A program made the position numbers and the translations under genes. The notes under the pieces were generated by a model. It made no database searches. It had not been told where the DNA came from and saw only the letters and a list, made by a program, of their open reading frames with translations. A stretch of DNA of 64,000 nt from Bacteroidota bacterium. GTDB taxonomy: Bacteria; Bacteroidota; Ignavibacteria; Ignavibacteriales; Melioribacteraceae. This document shows, in pieces, positions 52,761 to 62,312 of the stretch; the first letter of the stretch is position 1; each line of letters begins with the position of its first letter. Where the stretch lies: positions 248,001 to 312,000 of the forward strand of contig JAHISV010000011.1 in assembly GCA_018818065.1 (NCBI GenBank). Direction: 5' to 3'.

Positions 52761-55618
52761 TGAATAAAACTCTCTATATAATTCTAATTTTTATATTACC
52801 GTTTTCAAATCTCTTTTCTCAACAAAGAACAGAAAGTTTAAAACGAGCGGCATTGGTGCATATGCAAGCTGGTCGTTATGGCGAGGCCATTGATCAATTG
52901 CATAAATATGTAGCTGCAAATGCAAGAAGTTCAGATGGCTACAATCTCCGTGGTCTTTGTTATGAAAAAAGACATGATTACCAATACGCCGTTCTTGACT
53001 TCAGAAGAGCAGTAAGATTAACCCCCGATGATGAAGAATATCGAAACAACCTAAACAGGGTTCTTGCCATTTGGCACCAATTACTCTATGAAAAAATTGA
53101 AGGGCATAAAAGAGAAATTGCGATTGACCCTAAAAATCCAATTAACTACCTGGAGATTGGTAAGTCATATAGGTGGCTTGAAGAATGGGCGCTTGCTGAG
53201 CAATGGTACGACGAATATTTACGTAGAGATGACAATGCCTCTCCTGATGAAATTATTCGATACACTGAAATTTTATCTCATACTGGTTCGATAGTAAAGG
53301 GCGAAAAAATATTAAAGAAATATGTTGATCGTCATCCGGATGATTGGAGGTTATGGAGCAGGTATGGGTATTTTACTATGTGGCTTGGTAACTATCAAAA
53401 CGCAAAGGATGCTTTTACTAAAGCTTTAGGATTCAAACCCTTTTTTAAAGAGGCTCAGGATGGACTTGATCAGGCCAATAATGAAGGTTACCTTACACAG
53501 CAAACACCTCGCTCTTTTGAACGTGAATATCCTATCGATAGGTACTATAGGTTATTAAGAAAAAGACCTGAAGATGATGATGCTCGATTTAAATTGGTAG
53601 AAGAACTTATTGCTACAAAAAGATATGAAGAAGCAAATCAGCAGTTGGTAATATTGGCCTATACTCAAGCGGATAACGAACGATTTATCAAAATGAATGA
53701 TTTTATTTCAACTCTTCGGGATAGTCTTTATGAGTCGAACATTCAAGAGTACAGTGCCGCAGTTAAAATAGATCCAAAAGATAAAAATGCTGTTATCCGA
53801 CTTGCAGATGCCTATGGGAAATTGTACGCATTTGAAGATGGCATTGAAATTTTAGACGAATACCTTGAGGATGTTCCCAGAGATCAAGAGCTGGATATGA
53901 GATATAAACTGGCACAATTTTCCGCCTGGAACTACGAGTGGGAGAAAGCGATTGAGCAATCAGATATACTTATTTCTCTTGAACCTGACAACATTGATTA
54001 CATGCTGCTTAGAGGGCAGATTTCTGTCTGGACTGTTCTTGGTCTTGATGAGGCAGAAGTAATGTTGAATAAAGTACTAGAAGCAAGACCAAGGGATATA
54101 AACGCGGTGCTTTCACTTGCATCATTAAATTCCTGGCAAAGAGATTTTGAAAAAGCAGGTTATTACGTTAAACTGGCGAAAGAAATTGATCCGAATAGCA
54201 GGGATGTTGAGGAGGCAGAAAGTAACTACCAATTGCATTTATCTGCTTTCGAAGAGGTTCAGTTATTCAAATTAAAAGGTGATGCATTTGAACTTGCTGG
54301 ACAAGGCGAATGTGGAGAAGCCTTAGAAAAGTTTGATGAATATCTATCAAAAATTACGGGACCTAATAGAGACGAACTGAAGCAATATGCTTCGATTAAT
54401 CTATGCGCCGGAGAATATAGTAATGCTGTCTCAATCTATGATGATTTGCTTGATAATGAATATGATTTTGATTTAGCATTGCAGAGAGCAAAGGCAAATT
54501 TATGGGGTGGCGATACAACCAGGGCCGTGGAAGAATTTGAAAATCTCACTCGGGAGCAACCCGATCACTATCTTGCTCATCTTCTCCTGGGGGATTCATA
54601 CACCATGGCTCAAAAATACCCGGAAGCATATGATACATTTGAGAAGATGCTTGACGGGGATTTGGATGAAGAGCAGGAAATTGAAATTAAACAGAGACTT
54701 GAATACTTGCCTCCAATAGGACTCCATGCCGGATTTATTGGGCTTATAGATATCCTTACACCTCAATATATAGGATTATCACCAACATACACTTACTTTG
54801 CAGATAATCAGAATCTTAAATTTCACAGCTACGGCGGTAGGCTGGATTTTGGTTTTACTGGCTTTCTAACATTAGGCGGTTCGTTTTACAGAACGATTAT
54901 CAATGATGGTTCATCAACAATTTATATGAATCGTCTCTTGGGCAACGCTACCATTCGATTTAGTGAATTCTTTTCCTTAGATGGCGGTTATGGTAGCTTT
55001 AATACATTAAATGAAACCAAGAAAAATATTTATTATCTCACAGCTCAATATGTGGTGAAAGAGAAAAATAAATTAAACATTTCAGCCGGAATAGAGCATA
55101 CTGATGCCCGAATAATACTTTATTCTCCTGGTCTGATGAATGTAAATTTGAATATTGATGTTTTCCGATTTAATTCTGAATATGTACATAAAGACTTGGT
55201 CAAAATTGCATTAAGATATAATTATTATTCTATTACCGATGGAAACAGGGGAAATGATTTAAACCTACGAATAGGTAAACGATTTCTCGATCAGGGCTTT
55301 TTTGGTTACGAATACTACTTTGTTGATTACTCAACTCGACAAACCAATTACTACTCACCGCAAAATGTTGAATCGCATAGTCTTTGGGGTGATTGGGAAC
55401 TAGAAGATAAAGATAAACTAAAAATTACTCTCGGGGGCAAACTGGGTTATTACCCTTCGTTTGATAATATCTTAAATGAAATTTATGCGCAGGCTCAGTA
55501 TATTCCATATAAATCGCTTACAATTAATGGGAGGGTATCAATGGGGAGTTCATACAGATTTGATTCAAGTTATAATTCGTATTCAATTTCTTTATCTGCT
55601 TACTGGAACATCTATTAG
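52760..55618 (+). CDS. TPR-repeat protein with C-terminal outer-membrane beta-barrel (PgaA/BcsC-like exporter)
   Basis: 952 residues. Signal peptide 1 to about 20 (ending LFSQ), then many tetratricopeptide repeats (about 25-645; for example GEAIDQLHKYVAANARSSDG, NYQNAKDAFTKALGFKP). The last about 300 residues alternate as amphipathic beta strands and end in YSISLSAYWNIY, an outer-membrane barrel ending in an aromatic. This layout is that of PgaA and BcsC, which pass exopolysaccharide through the outer membrane. ATG overlaps the previous stop by one base. Downstream genes encode a GT2 synthase, so polymer export is a well-supported inference. Confidence 0.8.
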   Translation: MNKTLYIILIFILPFSNLFSQQRTESLKRAALVHMQAGRYGEAIDQLHKYVAANARSSDGYNLRGLCYEKRHDYQYAVLDFRRAVRLTPDDEEYRNNLNRVLAIWHQLLYEKIEGHKREIAIDPKNPINYLEIGKSYRWLEEWALAEQWYDEYLRRDDNASPDEIIRYTEILSHTGSIVKGEKILKKYVDRHPDDWRLWSRYGYFTMWLGNYQNAKDAFTKALGFKPFFKEAQDGLDQANNEGYLTQQTPRSFEREYPIDRYYRLLRKRPEDDDARFKLVEELIATKRYEEANQQLVILAYTQADNERFIKMNDFISTLRDSLYESNIQEYSAAVKIDPKDKNAVIRLADAYGKLYAFEDGIEILDEYLEDVPRDQELDMRYKLAQFSAWNYEWEKAIEQSDILISLEPDNIDYMLLRGQISVWTVLGLDEAEVMLNKVLEARPRDINAVLSLASLNSWQRDFEKAGYYVKLAKEIDPNSRDVEEAESNYQLHLSAFEEVQLFKLKGDAFELAGQGECGEALEKFDEYLSKITGPNRDELKQYASINLCAGEYSNAVSIYDDLLDNEYDFDLALQRAKANLWGGDTTRAVEEFENLTREQPDHYLAHLLLGDSYTMAQKYPEAYDTFEKMLDGDLDEEQEIEIKQRLEYLPPIGLHAGFIGLIDILTPQYIGLSPTYTYFADNQNLKFHSYGGRLDFGFTGFLTLGGSFYRTIINDGSSTIYMNRLLGNATIRFSEFFSLDGGYGSFNTLNETKKNIYYLTAQYVVKEKNKLNISAGIEHTDARIILYSPGLMNVNLNIDVFRFNSEYVHKDLVKIALRYNYYSITDGNRGNDLNLRIGKRFLDQGFFGYEYYFVDYSTRQTNYYSPQNVESHSLWGDWELEDKDKLKITLGGKLGYYPSFDNILNEIYAQAQYIPYKSLTINGRVSMGSSYRFDSSYNSYSISLSAYWNIY

Positions 55619-55669
55619 AAAACAACTATTTTGATTATGAGTAATGAATTAATGATGAGGTTGCAGCAC

Positions 55670-56890
55670 ATGCTTATACAAAGATCAAACATATTGAATG
55701 CTAAACAATTAGTTTTAATGCTATTTTTAATTTTAAACATGATTCCATCTAACTATTATTGCCAATCAAGGACTTTACTTTTCCAAACAAATAAAGTTTC
55801 TATTGTTGGTAATAAAGATCAGTTAAAAGAATTTTCAAAGGCCCTGGACAACTCAAAAAATCAAGTTGTTAGAATTGCGCACTATGGCGATTCTAGTTTG
55901 TTGGGCGATGTTATAAGTGAGGCTTTAAGGTACGAATTTCAAACTAGGTTCGGCGGACAAGGTGCTGGATTTATGTCACTTTGTTCGAGTGATGTTACGA
56001 TGCGAAAATCCTCCATTCAGCAATTTTCTGACGATTGGAAATATACATCAATTTTCCTCAGAAATCCCGACCAATTACCGCTTGGTATTAGTGGTTATGT
56101 TGCCTCTCCACAGGAGGGAAGTACTCTTAAATTCAATACTACACATCATATTAAGAATTTGTATGATTACTATCATGCTGACGTGTACTATAGCCATGCA
56201 CAAGATAATTCTACAATAGACGTAATTATTGACGATGGTGACCGTAAATCTATTAATCTAATACCCGGGAAAGAGCTTAATAAATCTGTTTTGTTAGATT
56301 CTAAAACAAAATCGTTGGATCTTACTTTTAAGAATTGTAGCAATGCTTATTTTTATGGAATTAGCTTTGAGAATGGAAATGGTGTTTATCTTGATAATTT
56401 TCCCGTTACTGGCAACACAGGTGTATCACTCTTAGATATTTCAAGTAATATGCTTACTGCTTTTAAAAAATATATAGATTATAATCTTATAATCCTTCAT
56501 TATGGAATGAATTTACCTACGCCTAAAGGTGGTACATTAAAAATTTACAAAGACAAAATGCTAAAGGTGATTAAACATTATCAAGATACTTTTCCTAATG
56601 CTGGAATATTGATGGTCGGGATTTCGGATAGAATAATGAAGAAGGGGAATAAAATAATTACTTCTCGAGAGACTTATGAAATTTTGGAAGCGCAAAAGGA
56701 TATCGCAAAGGAAGCAAAAGTTGCTTACTGGAGTTTGTTTGATGCAATGGGCGGGAAAGACTCAATGGGCAAATGGGTCGATTCTGCTCCACCAATGGCT
56801 TTGAAGGATTACAGGCACTTTACTCATGAAGGCGGAGAAATAGTTGCTAAATTATTTTTCGATGCAATTATGGAAGCAACTGGTAGATAA
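55670..56890 (+). CDS. SGNH/GDSL-like hydrolase or O-acetyl-modifying protein
   Basis: About 406 residues from the ATG at 55670 (GAGG nine bases before it); in-frame ATGs at 55637 and 55652 are possible. An N-terminal hydrophobic segment (LVLMLFLILNMIPSN) acts as signal or anchor. SGNH blocks are visible: RIAHYGDSSLLGD (catalytic-type Ser), LIILHYGMN (block III) and a C-terminal DYRHFTHEGG (Asp-x-x-His). Such proteins add or remove acetyl groups on polysaccharides in EPS loci. It sits between the exporter and the GT2 synthase. Exact reaction unknown. Confidence 0.7.
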   Translation: MLIQRSNILNAKQLVLMLFLILNMIPSNYYCQSRTLLFQTNKVSIVGNKDQLKEFSKALDNSKNQVVRIAHYGDSSLLGDVISEALRYEFQTRFGGQGAGFMSLCSSDVTMRKSSIQQFSDDWKYTSIFLRNPDQLPLGISGYVASPQEGSTLKFNTTHHIKNLYDYYHADVYYSHAQDNSTIDVIIDDGDRKSINLIPGKELNKSVLLDSKTKSLDLTFKNCSNAYFYGISFENGNGVYLDNFPVTGNTGVSLLDISSNMLTAFKKYIDYNLIILHYGMNLPTPKGGTLKIYKDKMLKVIKHYQDTFPNAGILMVGISDRIMKKGNKIITSRETYEILEAQKDIAKEAKVAYWSLFDAMGGKDSMGKWVDSAPPMALKDYRHFTHEGGEIVAKLFFDAIMEATGR

Positions 56891-57133
56891 AATAGTTGCC
56901 TCTTTCTAATTGTATTAGGTGCTTATTCTTATCAAAACACTTTAGAAAAAATCGGCAACTTTCTTATTTCAAAAGACTTAGTTGAATAACAATAGTGTCT
57001 CATTATGAATCAGATGCTATTTTTATTATATTTTGGGATAGAAAGTTGTTGAAAATGAGCAAATAGCGGCAATTTTTAATTCTTAACATGGCATCTTTTT
57101 TGTTTATTTATAATTGTTAATTATAGAAGATTT

Positions 57134-58558
57134 ATGTCAAAAGACCCTAAAATACAAAAACTGCAAATTGCTCTTGACAATAGAGAAGTTCAGCCTCCTA
57201 AAAGGAATGAAAAAGCCGAAAAGATAAGAGCTATGTTCGTTTCTGGTATTATCTCGATTATCATGCTACTGACAATCTTTATTACTCTTCCGCTTACTGT
57301 GCTTTCGTGGAGTGGTCTGTTTGTATATTCTTCAATTGTTTCTCTTGTTATATTTCTCTTTATCCTCCTTTTCCGTTATTTTTCAACTCTTGTAATGGCA
57401 TATCTTTACATAACAAAATATACTGTTGAAGAAAAAGAAGGTTATTATCCTTTTGTTTCAATACTAGTACCTGTCTTTAATGAATCGATGGTTGTTGCTG
57501 ATTCTGTTAATTCTCTTCTTGAAATAGATTATCCAAACTTTGAAATAATAGTAATAAATGATGGCTCAACAGATGACACAGCCCTGGTTGCTGAATCTAT
57601 GGTTGGTTATAAAAAGGGTATTAGTTCGATGGTAAAAATATCCCTCATTAACAAACCAAACGGTGGAAAAGCAAAAGCATTAAACGCTGGAATACAATAC
57701 TCTGAGGCAGATTTTGTTGTTTGCATGGATGGTGACTCACAATTAAGCTCAAATTCCCTTAAAGTTGGAATGCGCCATTTTATTGATCCTTATGTTGGCG
57801 CTGTTGCGGGAAATGTGAAAGTTTGGAATAGAAGAAAACTCTTTACGGATTTACAAGCTTTGGAATATCTTGAAGGATTAAACTTAGCTAGAAGTGCACA
57901 GGGATTCCTGAGAATGGTGAATATTATTCCAGGACCAATGGGATTCTTCAGGAAAAGTTGTTTAAGGGATGCAGGTTTTTACTCGAGTGACACATATGCA
58001 GAAGATGCTGATATTACTCTTAAAATTCTTGCAAAAGGGTGGAAAATAAATTACGAACCGAATGCTATCTCATACACAGAAGCTCCAACGACTCTTTTCC
58101 AGTTACTAAAGCAAAGATACAGATGGACGCGGGGAATACTTCAAGCTATTCGGAAGCACAGAAAATTTATTTTTAACCCTACATTGAACTTTAATAATAC
58201 ACTTATTCTTTGGTCTATGTTTTACGAAGCGCTTTTATGGCCAGCCATGAACATTTTTGCGAATTTATTCTTTATTGTAGTAGCTCTTTTTTATGGAATG
58301 TCCAGCCTTATATTTTTCTGGTGGCTGGGAATTATGATTTTGGATATGATGGCGGCTATTTATTGTATTGCCGCTGAAAGAGAAGAATTCAGACTGGTTC
58401 TTTATGCAATTGTTTACCGACTTGTATTCATTTTAGTTATTGATATTACCAAAGCCATGGCCACTGTCGAAGAATTCCTGGGCATTAAAATGACCTGGGG
58501 AAAGCTTGAAAGATCTGGCATGGGAAGTGCATCTGGTGGCACAGCTGCCAAGAAATAA
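57134..58558 (+). CDS. processive family 2 glycosyltransferase (PgaC/BcsA-like polysaccharide synthase)
   Basis: 474 residues. Two N-terminal membrane segments (about 36-90) are followed by a GT-A domain with all processive GT2 motifs: LVPVFNE, INDGSTDD (Asp143), CMDGDSQ (199-201), YAEDADITL (Glu290-Asp291) and QRYRW (327-331). Three or four C-terminal membrane segments follow. Such synthases polymerise UDP-GlcNAc, UDP-glucose or related donors at the inner membrane while extruding the chain. No PilZ domain is fused, which favours a PgaC/IcaA-like over a BcsA-like enzyme. The 243-base gap before it may hold a promoter. Confidence 0.9.
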   Translation: MSKDPKIQKLQIALDNREVQPPKRNEKAEKIRAMFVSGIISIIMLLTIFITLPLTVLSWSGLFVYSSIVSLVIFLFILLFRYFSTLVMAYLYITKYTVEEKEGYYPFVSILVPVFNESMVVADSVNSLLEIDYPNFEIIVINDGSTDDTALVAESMVGYKKGISSMVKISLINKPNGGKAKALNAGIQYSEADFVVCMDGDSQLSSNSLKVGMRHFIDPYVGAVAGNVKVWNRRKLFTDLQALEYLEGLNLARSAQGFLRMVNIIPGPMGFFRKSCLRDAGFYSSDTYAEDADITLKILAKGWKINYEPNAISYTEAPTTLFQLLKQRYRWTRGILQAIRKHRKFIFNPTLNFNNTLILWSMFYEALLWPAMNIFANLFFIVVALFYGMSSLIFFWWLGIMILDMMAAIYCIAAEREEFRLVLYAIVYRLVFILVIDITKAMATVEEFLGIKMTWGKLERSGMGSASGGTAAKK

Positions 58559-58584
58559 AAAAATAATTTTATTGAGGATAAATA

Positions 58585-59091
58585 ATGGAACTGATACCAA
58601 TACTATCGCTAATCATCCTGGTTGCAACCATTTCGACCTTTATGTTGGCAGTTGGCGCATATATACTTTACAAGGTTAGAGAAAGAAAGGGGAATGTTGC
58701 TCAGGCGCCACAACCGGCTGCAATACCTGCTGAACTTGTGACTCCAACTTCTCTAATGGCTGATCAGAGAACCACGCATGCTGGTACCAGGCGTACCTAC
58801 ACTGGTGAACAATACATAACACGTGATGGTACTGGCGAGTATCAAAGATTTTCAACTAATGTTCAGGATAATGTTCCGGGTCCCGATCTTAGACCAACTT
58901 ATGTTGGTGAACAACAGGGGCAGGGTTCTGCTTATTCTGAAGCAAGATATACTAAGTCGGGAGCAACCGAAGATGAAAAATACCAACCGAAAAAGAAATT
59001 TATGAGATATACTCAGGAAGGCTATTCCGAACCATTAAAAGATAAGATAGAAAAAAAGAAAAAAGACGAGGACGGTCTTAGGTGGAGATAA
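58585..59091 (+). CDS. small membrane protein with disordered charged tail, unrecognised
   Basis: 168 residues. One membrane segment (about 6-29; LSLIILVATISTFMLAVGAY) leads to a low-complexity cytoplasmic tail. The tail repeats a loose pattern RxTYxGEQ (RRTYTGEQYITRDG, RPTYVGEQQGQG) and RYTxxGxxE, and ends in a lysine-rich stretch. It lies 26 bases after the GT2 synthase and overlaps the next gene by ten bases. Position recalls PgaD, the small partner of PgaC, but there is no sequence likeness I can see. Function unknown. Confidence 0.7.
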   Translation: MELIPILSLIILVATISTFMLAVGAYILYKVRERKGNVAQAPQPAAIPAELVTPTSLMADQRTTHAGTRRTYTGEQYITRDGTGEYQRFSTNVQDNVPGPDLRPTYVGEQQGQGSAYSEARYTKSGATEDEKYQPKKKFMRYTQEGYSEPLKDKIEKKKKDEDGLRWR

Positions 59092-60986
59092 AAGAACCTA
59101 AAGGGCTAAGAGTTAACTATCTCATAATTTTTCTGAGTGGTTTTGTATTACTGCTAATGGGAATTCTTGTATTTCTCATGGTAATAAAAAACGTATATGG
59201 AAATTATGAAATGAAGGAGATTGTTCCGAGTAAGGAAAATTTTAAAACTCTTTCATGGGATATTAATAATAATGCCGCTATTCTTTTTTCTAATTATACT
59301 CAAAACTGGATGCCGGAAGGTTCAACATGGCTTAGTGATAATGTTGATACCTGGGAACAATTTATTAAAACCACCAAAATGAATTATACCATAATTGACG
59401 ATCAGGACATTGAAAATGGAGAACACTTCAAATATTCTCTGCTAATTCTGCCAGGCTCCAAATCCTTAAGCGACCGTGAGATAATCCAAATTAAGAAGTT
59501 CTTAGAAGAAGGCGGAAGCGTATTTTCCACTGGAGGTACTGCATCTTACTCGGACGAAGGTAAATGGCGCGGATGGGAGTTCTTTACAGAAGTTTATGGT
59601 TTACAATTTACCAAGGAGATTGAACCTGAGGAAACCTATAAAATCCACACACTAAGAGGTAATCTTCCACTTACAGCCGGAATCCCAACCGGATATACCC
59701 TAAAAATTGCAACATGGGATAGACCAATTTATGCCGAGATATTGGAACCACGGACAACTCAAGTAAGTTTTTGGTACAACTTCCGGGAAGAAGATGGTTT
59801 AGTAAAAGAGCAGATTGAGAATAGTGCCGGTATAGCATATGGGTTTTATGGAAAAGGAAGATTTGTTTGGTACGGATTCGAAATAAATTCTATTATTGGT
59901 CAGCAAGAAGATTACATTAATTTTGATAAATTATTTAAAAATTCCATCAATTGGTTAAGATATAATCCAACGGCATTTGTTAAAGATTGGCCTGGTGATA
60001 AAGCCGGCGCTGCTATTATTATTCCAACAATTTCAAATCAGGCTTATAATGTAAAAAATATTTTAGGAATATTAAAAGGCGGTAGTGATCCAATCTCTCC
60101 TACTTTTTTCATAGATCCCTATTCAAAGGGGAATACTAAGGATTTAATGGCAACTCTAGGTAGGAGTGGTGAATTAGGGGCTATCATTGATGTTGGATAT
60201 AAAGAGTCCGCTGATGATTCAATAAACAAGTTGTTTCCAAAAGATGACCAGATTGAAGCGATAAAGTGGGGACTTGATACTTTAAGTAAAAATTCAGGTA
60301 AGAAGCTGCGAACAATAATGCCTCTTTACGGTTTTTATGATGAAAACACTTTACAGGCCGGGTCAGCCCTGGGAGTAGAGTTTATTGTTACAGATTCACT
60401 AACTGACAGATCCGTCCCTAAAGTGGAAATAAGAGATGGGAAGCCGATTCTTATTATTACAAAAACTGCCAGGGACGATATTCAGGTAATTAAAAACTAC
60501 GGTTTGACAGAAAAGAATTTTCAGGAATTTACTTATTACGAGGATATTTTTAGACTGGGATTTGAGGGCGGTCTGTACGTTTTAAAATTACACTCTGATT
60601 ATCAGCTGCAACCTGCTTACGTTAGTGTTGTTTCAAATATAGTAAAAAAATTAAGAGAAGATAACTTTTGGATTACCAATCTGGACGAAGTCAAAGATTG
60701 GTGGTTGAAAAGAGTCGGTGTTGAAATCAGATTTGAGACCAGGAGCAAACGACGTATTGCGCTTGAGGTCAGTAATCCAAGAAAAAAAACATCTGAAGAT
60801 TTTGTAGTTGAAATAAATCTGAACAAAGCCGTGAAAGATATTGAAGTATCATCAGACATTATTAATACAAAAATTCCGGAGTTTAGGTTTATCAATTCAA
60901 CAAATACTCTCAATCTATATATTGAAGAACTTCAGCCTAATGAGACAAGATCTTTACTAGTCGATTTTGAAAATGTAGATGATTAA
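59082..60986 (+). CDS. membrane-anchored protein with GATase-like and degenerate polysaccharide-deacetylase-like domains
   Basis: 634 residues from a GTG that overlaps the previous gene by ten bases; no ATG lies before the membrane segment. One N-terminal membrane anchor (about 14-36). Residues about 60-290 resemble a glutamine-amidotransferase/beta-galactosidase trimerisation-like fold (LLILPGSKSLSDREIIQIKK; FLEEGGSVFSTGG). Residues about 305-545 look like a NodB-type deacetylase barrel, but the metal motif expected as T-F-D-D is replaced by IIPTISNQ, so it is probably a non-catalytic binder. A beta domain ends the protein. The combination recalls PelA/PgaB-like periplasmic modification proteins. 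Domain calls are moderate. Confidence 0.6.
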   Translation: MEIKEPKGLRVNYLIIFLSGFVLLLMGILVFLMVIKNVYGNYEMKEIVPSKENFKTLSWDINNNAAILFSNYTQNWMPEGSTWLSDNVDTWEQFIKTTKMNYTIIDDQDIENGEHFKYSLLILPGSKSLSDREIIQIKKFLEEGGSVFSTGGTASYSDEGKWRGWEFFTEVYGLQFTKEIEPEETYKIHTLRGNLPLTAGIPTGYTLKIATWDRPIYAEILEPRTTQVSFWYNFREEDGLVKEQIENSAGIAYGFYGKGRFVWYGFEINSIIGQQEDYINFDKLFKNSINWLRYNPTAFVKDWPGDKAGAAIIIPTISNQAYNVKNILGILKGGSDPISPTFFIDPYSKGNTKDLMATLGRSGELGAIIDVGYKESADDSINKLFPKDDQIEAIKWGLDTLSKNSGKKLRTIMPLYGFYDENTLQAGSALGVEFIVTDSLTDRSVPKVEIRDGKPILIITKTARDDIQVIKNYGLTEKNFQEFTYYEDIFRLGFEGGLYVLKLHSDYQLQPAYVSVVSNIVKKLREDNFWITNLDEVKDWWLKRVGVEIRFETRSKRRIALEVSNPRKKTSEDFVVEINLNKAVKDIEVSSDIINTKIPEFRFINSTNTLNLYIEELQPNETRSLLVDFENVDD

Positions 60987-61020
60987 ATTTGGTATTCTAC
61001 CAAACGAAGGTAAATTATTT

Positions 61021-62298
61021 ATGAAGTTAAGATCTAAAATATTCTTTTTAATATCAGCCGCCTTATCATTTTCAATGTTTGGTTGTGTTGATTCTATAAT
61101 TGATAATACGGCAGGCTCTCCATCAATCAATATTTCTAGTCCTTTATCAAACGGACGTGTTGTAGTTGGTGAGAACAATATCAGCTATGAAGCAGCCGAC
61201 CATGCCAACGGACAAGGTCTGTCACATTTTGATATCTATATTTATGATACATTTCTTTCAACTACCGCTATGAACGATGATGGAACTCTACCAACTTTGA
61301 CGATGATATTGTCTGAAGCGCTAATCGATAGCCGTATCAGCTATTATGTTATTGTTTATAATAAAGATGGGCAGTCTAAGAAAAGTACGGTTCAGGACAA
61401 TATATTAGTATTGGAGAATATTCCTGAAGCTCCGTCCGATATAATTATAACCTTGTTGACTGAACACTCTGTTAATCTATTGTGGACTGACAATTCTGAC
61501 AATGAAACGAATTTTGAATTGTGGAGAAAAGTTAGTAGCAGTGGCACTTATGGCGAAAACCCATACAGAATATTACCCATGAATACAATTAGTACTGATG
61601 ATATAGGACTTTCACCAACAATAGAATATTATTACAAGGTTCGTGCTATTAACGAGACCGGTGCTTCTGCTTTCAGCGCAGAAGCTAGTACTAGTGGAAC
61701 GTCCTCAACTCTTTGGAATTTGAAAGCTTACGCTATTGGCTCTAGTGCAGTTCACTTAACCTGGACTGATTTTTATCCTAACGAGCTTGGATTTTTGCTC
61801 GAACGCGTAAACCCATTGTCGGGCACATGGGAACGAGTTGATCCATTGCCTTTAAGAAACACAACTGAATACATAGATACAGATGTTACAGCTAATACAA
61901 CGTACACATATAGAATAACTTATTATACGAATACAACTGTCGGACCCTGGTCTAATAAGGCTATAATCACTACTTACTACACTGATGATGCACCGCCTAA
62001 GAATTTTATGGTTCTTCCTTCAACTATTCAGATTTCTGCCTCAGCTGTACCATTTGTTACCTGGGAAGATAACAGCAATTTAGAAAACGGCACACAAGTT
62101 GAATATAGATTTGGATCAGAAGGGCGATATGAACTATTCGGTACATATGTAGAAGATTATGATCACACGGCAAAAATTTATTTTACTCCAACTGGCGGAC
62201 TTAGAGTTGGAACGTATTATTTAAGAGCAAGACACATTTTAGCAGAGAATGTATATACTCATTACACAAATGAAGTTATACTAACTGTTATCCCATAG
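61021..62298 (+). CDS. FN3-domain lipoprotein of the polysaccharide cluster
   Basis: 425 residues from the ATG at 61021, preceded by GAAGG; the in-frame ATG at 60979 overlaps the previous gene and would bury the signal peptide. The lipoprotein signal ends SFSMFGC. After it come four Ig/FN3-like domains (about 40-425) with LLWTDNSDNETNFELWRK and HLTWTDFYPNELGFLLERV motifs. No sorting domain. It is probably an outer-membrane or periplasmic lipoprotein that binds the polymer or the exporter. It overlaps the cluster closely: 34 bases after the deacetylase-like gene and 14 before the sensor. Confidence 0.75.
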   Translation: MKLRSKIFFLISAALSFSMFGCVDSIIDNTAGSPSINISSPLSNGRVVVGENNISYEAADHANGQGLSHFDIYIYDTFLSTTAMNDDGTLPTLTMILSEALIDSRISYYVIVYNKDGQSKKSTVQDNILVLENIPEAPSDIIITLLTEHSVNLLWTDNSDNETNFELWRKVSSSGTYGENPYRILPMNTISTDDIGLSPTIEYYYKVRAINETGASAFSAEASTSGTSSTLWNLKAYAIGSSAVHLTWTDFYPNELGFLLERVNPLSGTWERVDPLPLRNTTEYIDTDVTANTTYTYRITYYTNTTVGPWSNKAIITTYYTDDAPPKNFMVLPSTIQISASAVPFVTWEDNSNLENGTQVEYRFGSEGRYELFGTYVEDYDHTAKIYFTPTGGLRVGTYYLRARHILAENVYTHYTNEVILTVIP

Positions 62299-62312
62299 TG
62301 AAGGATTGATAA

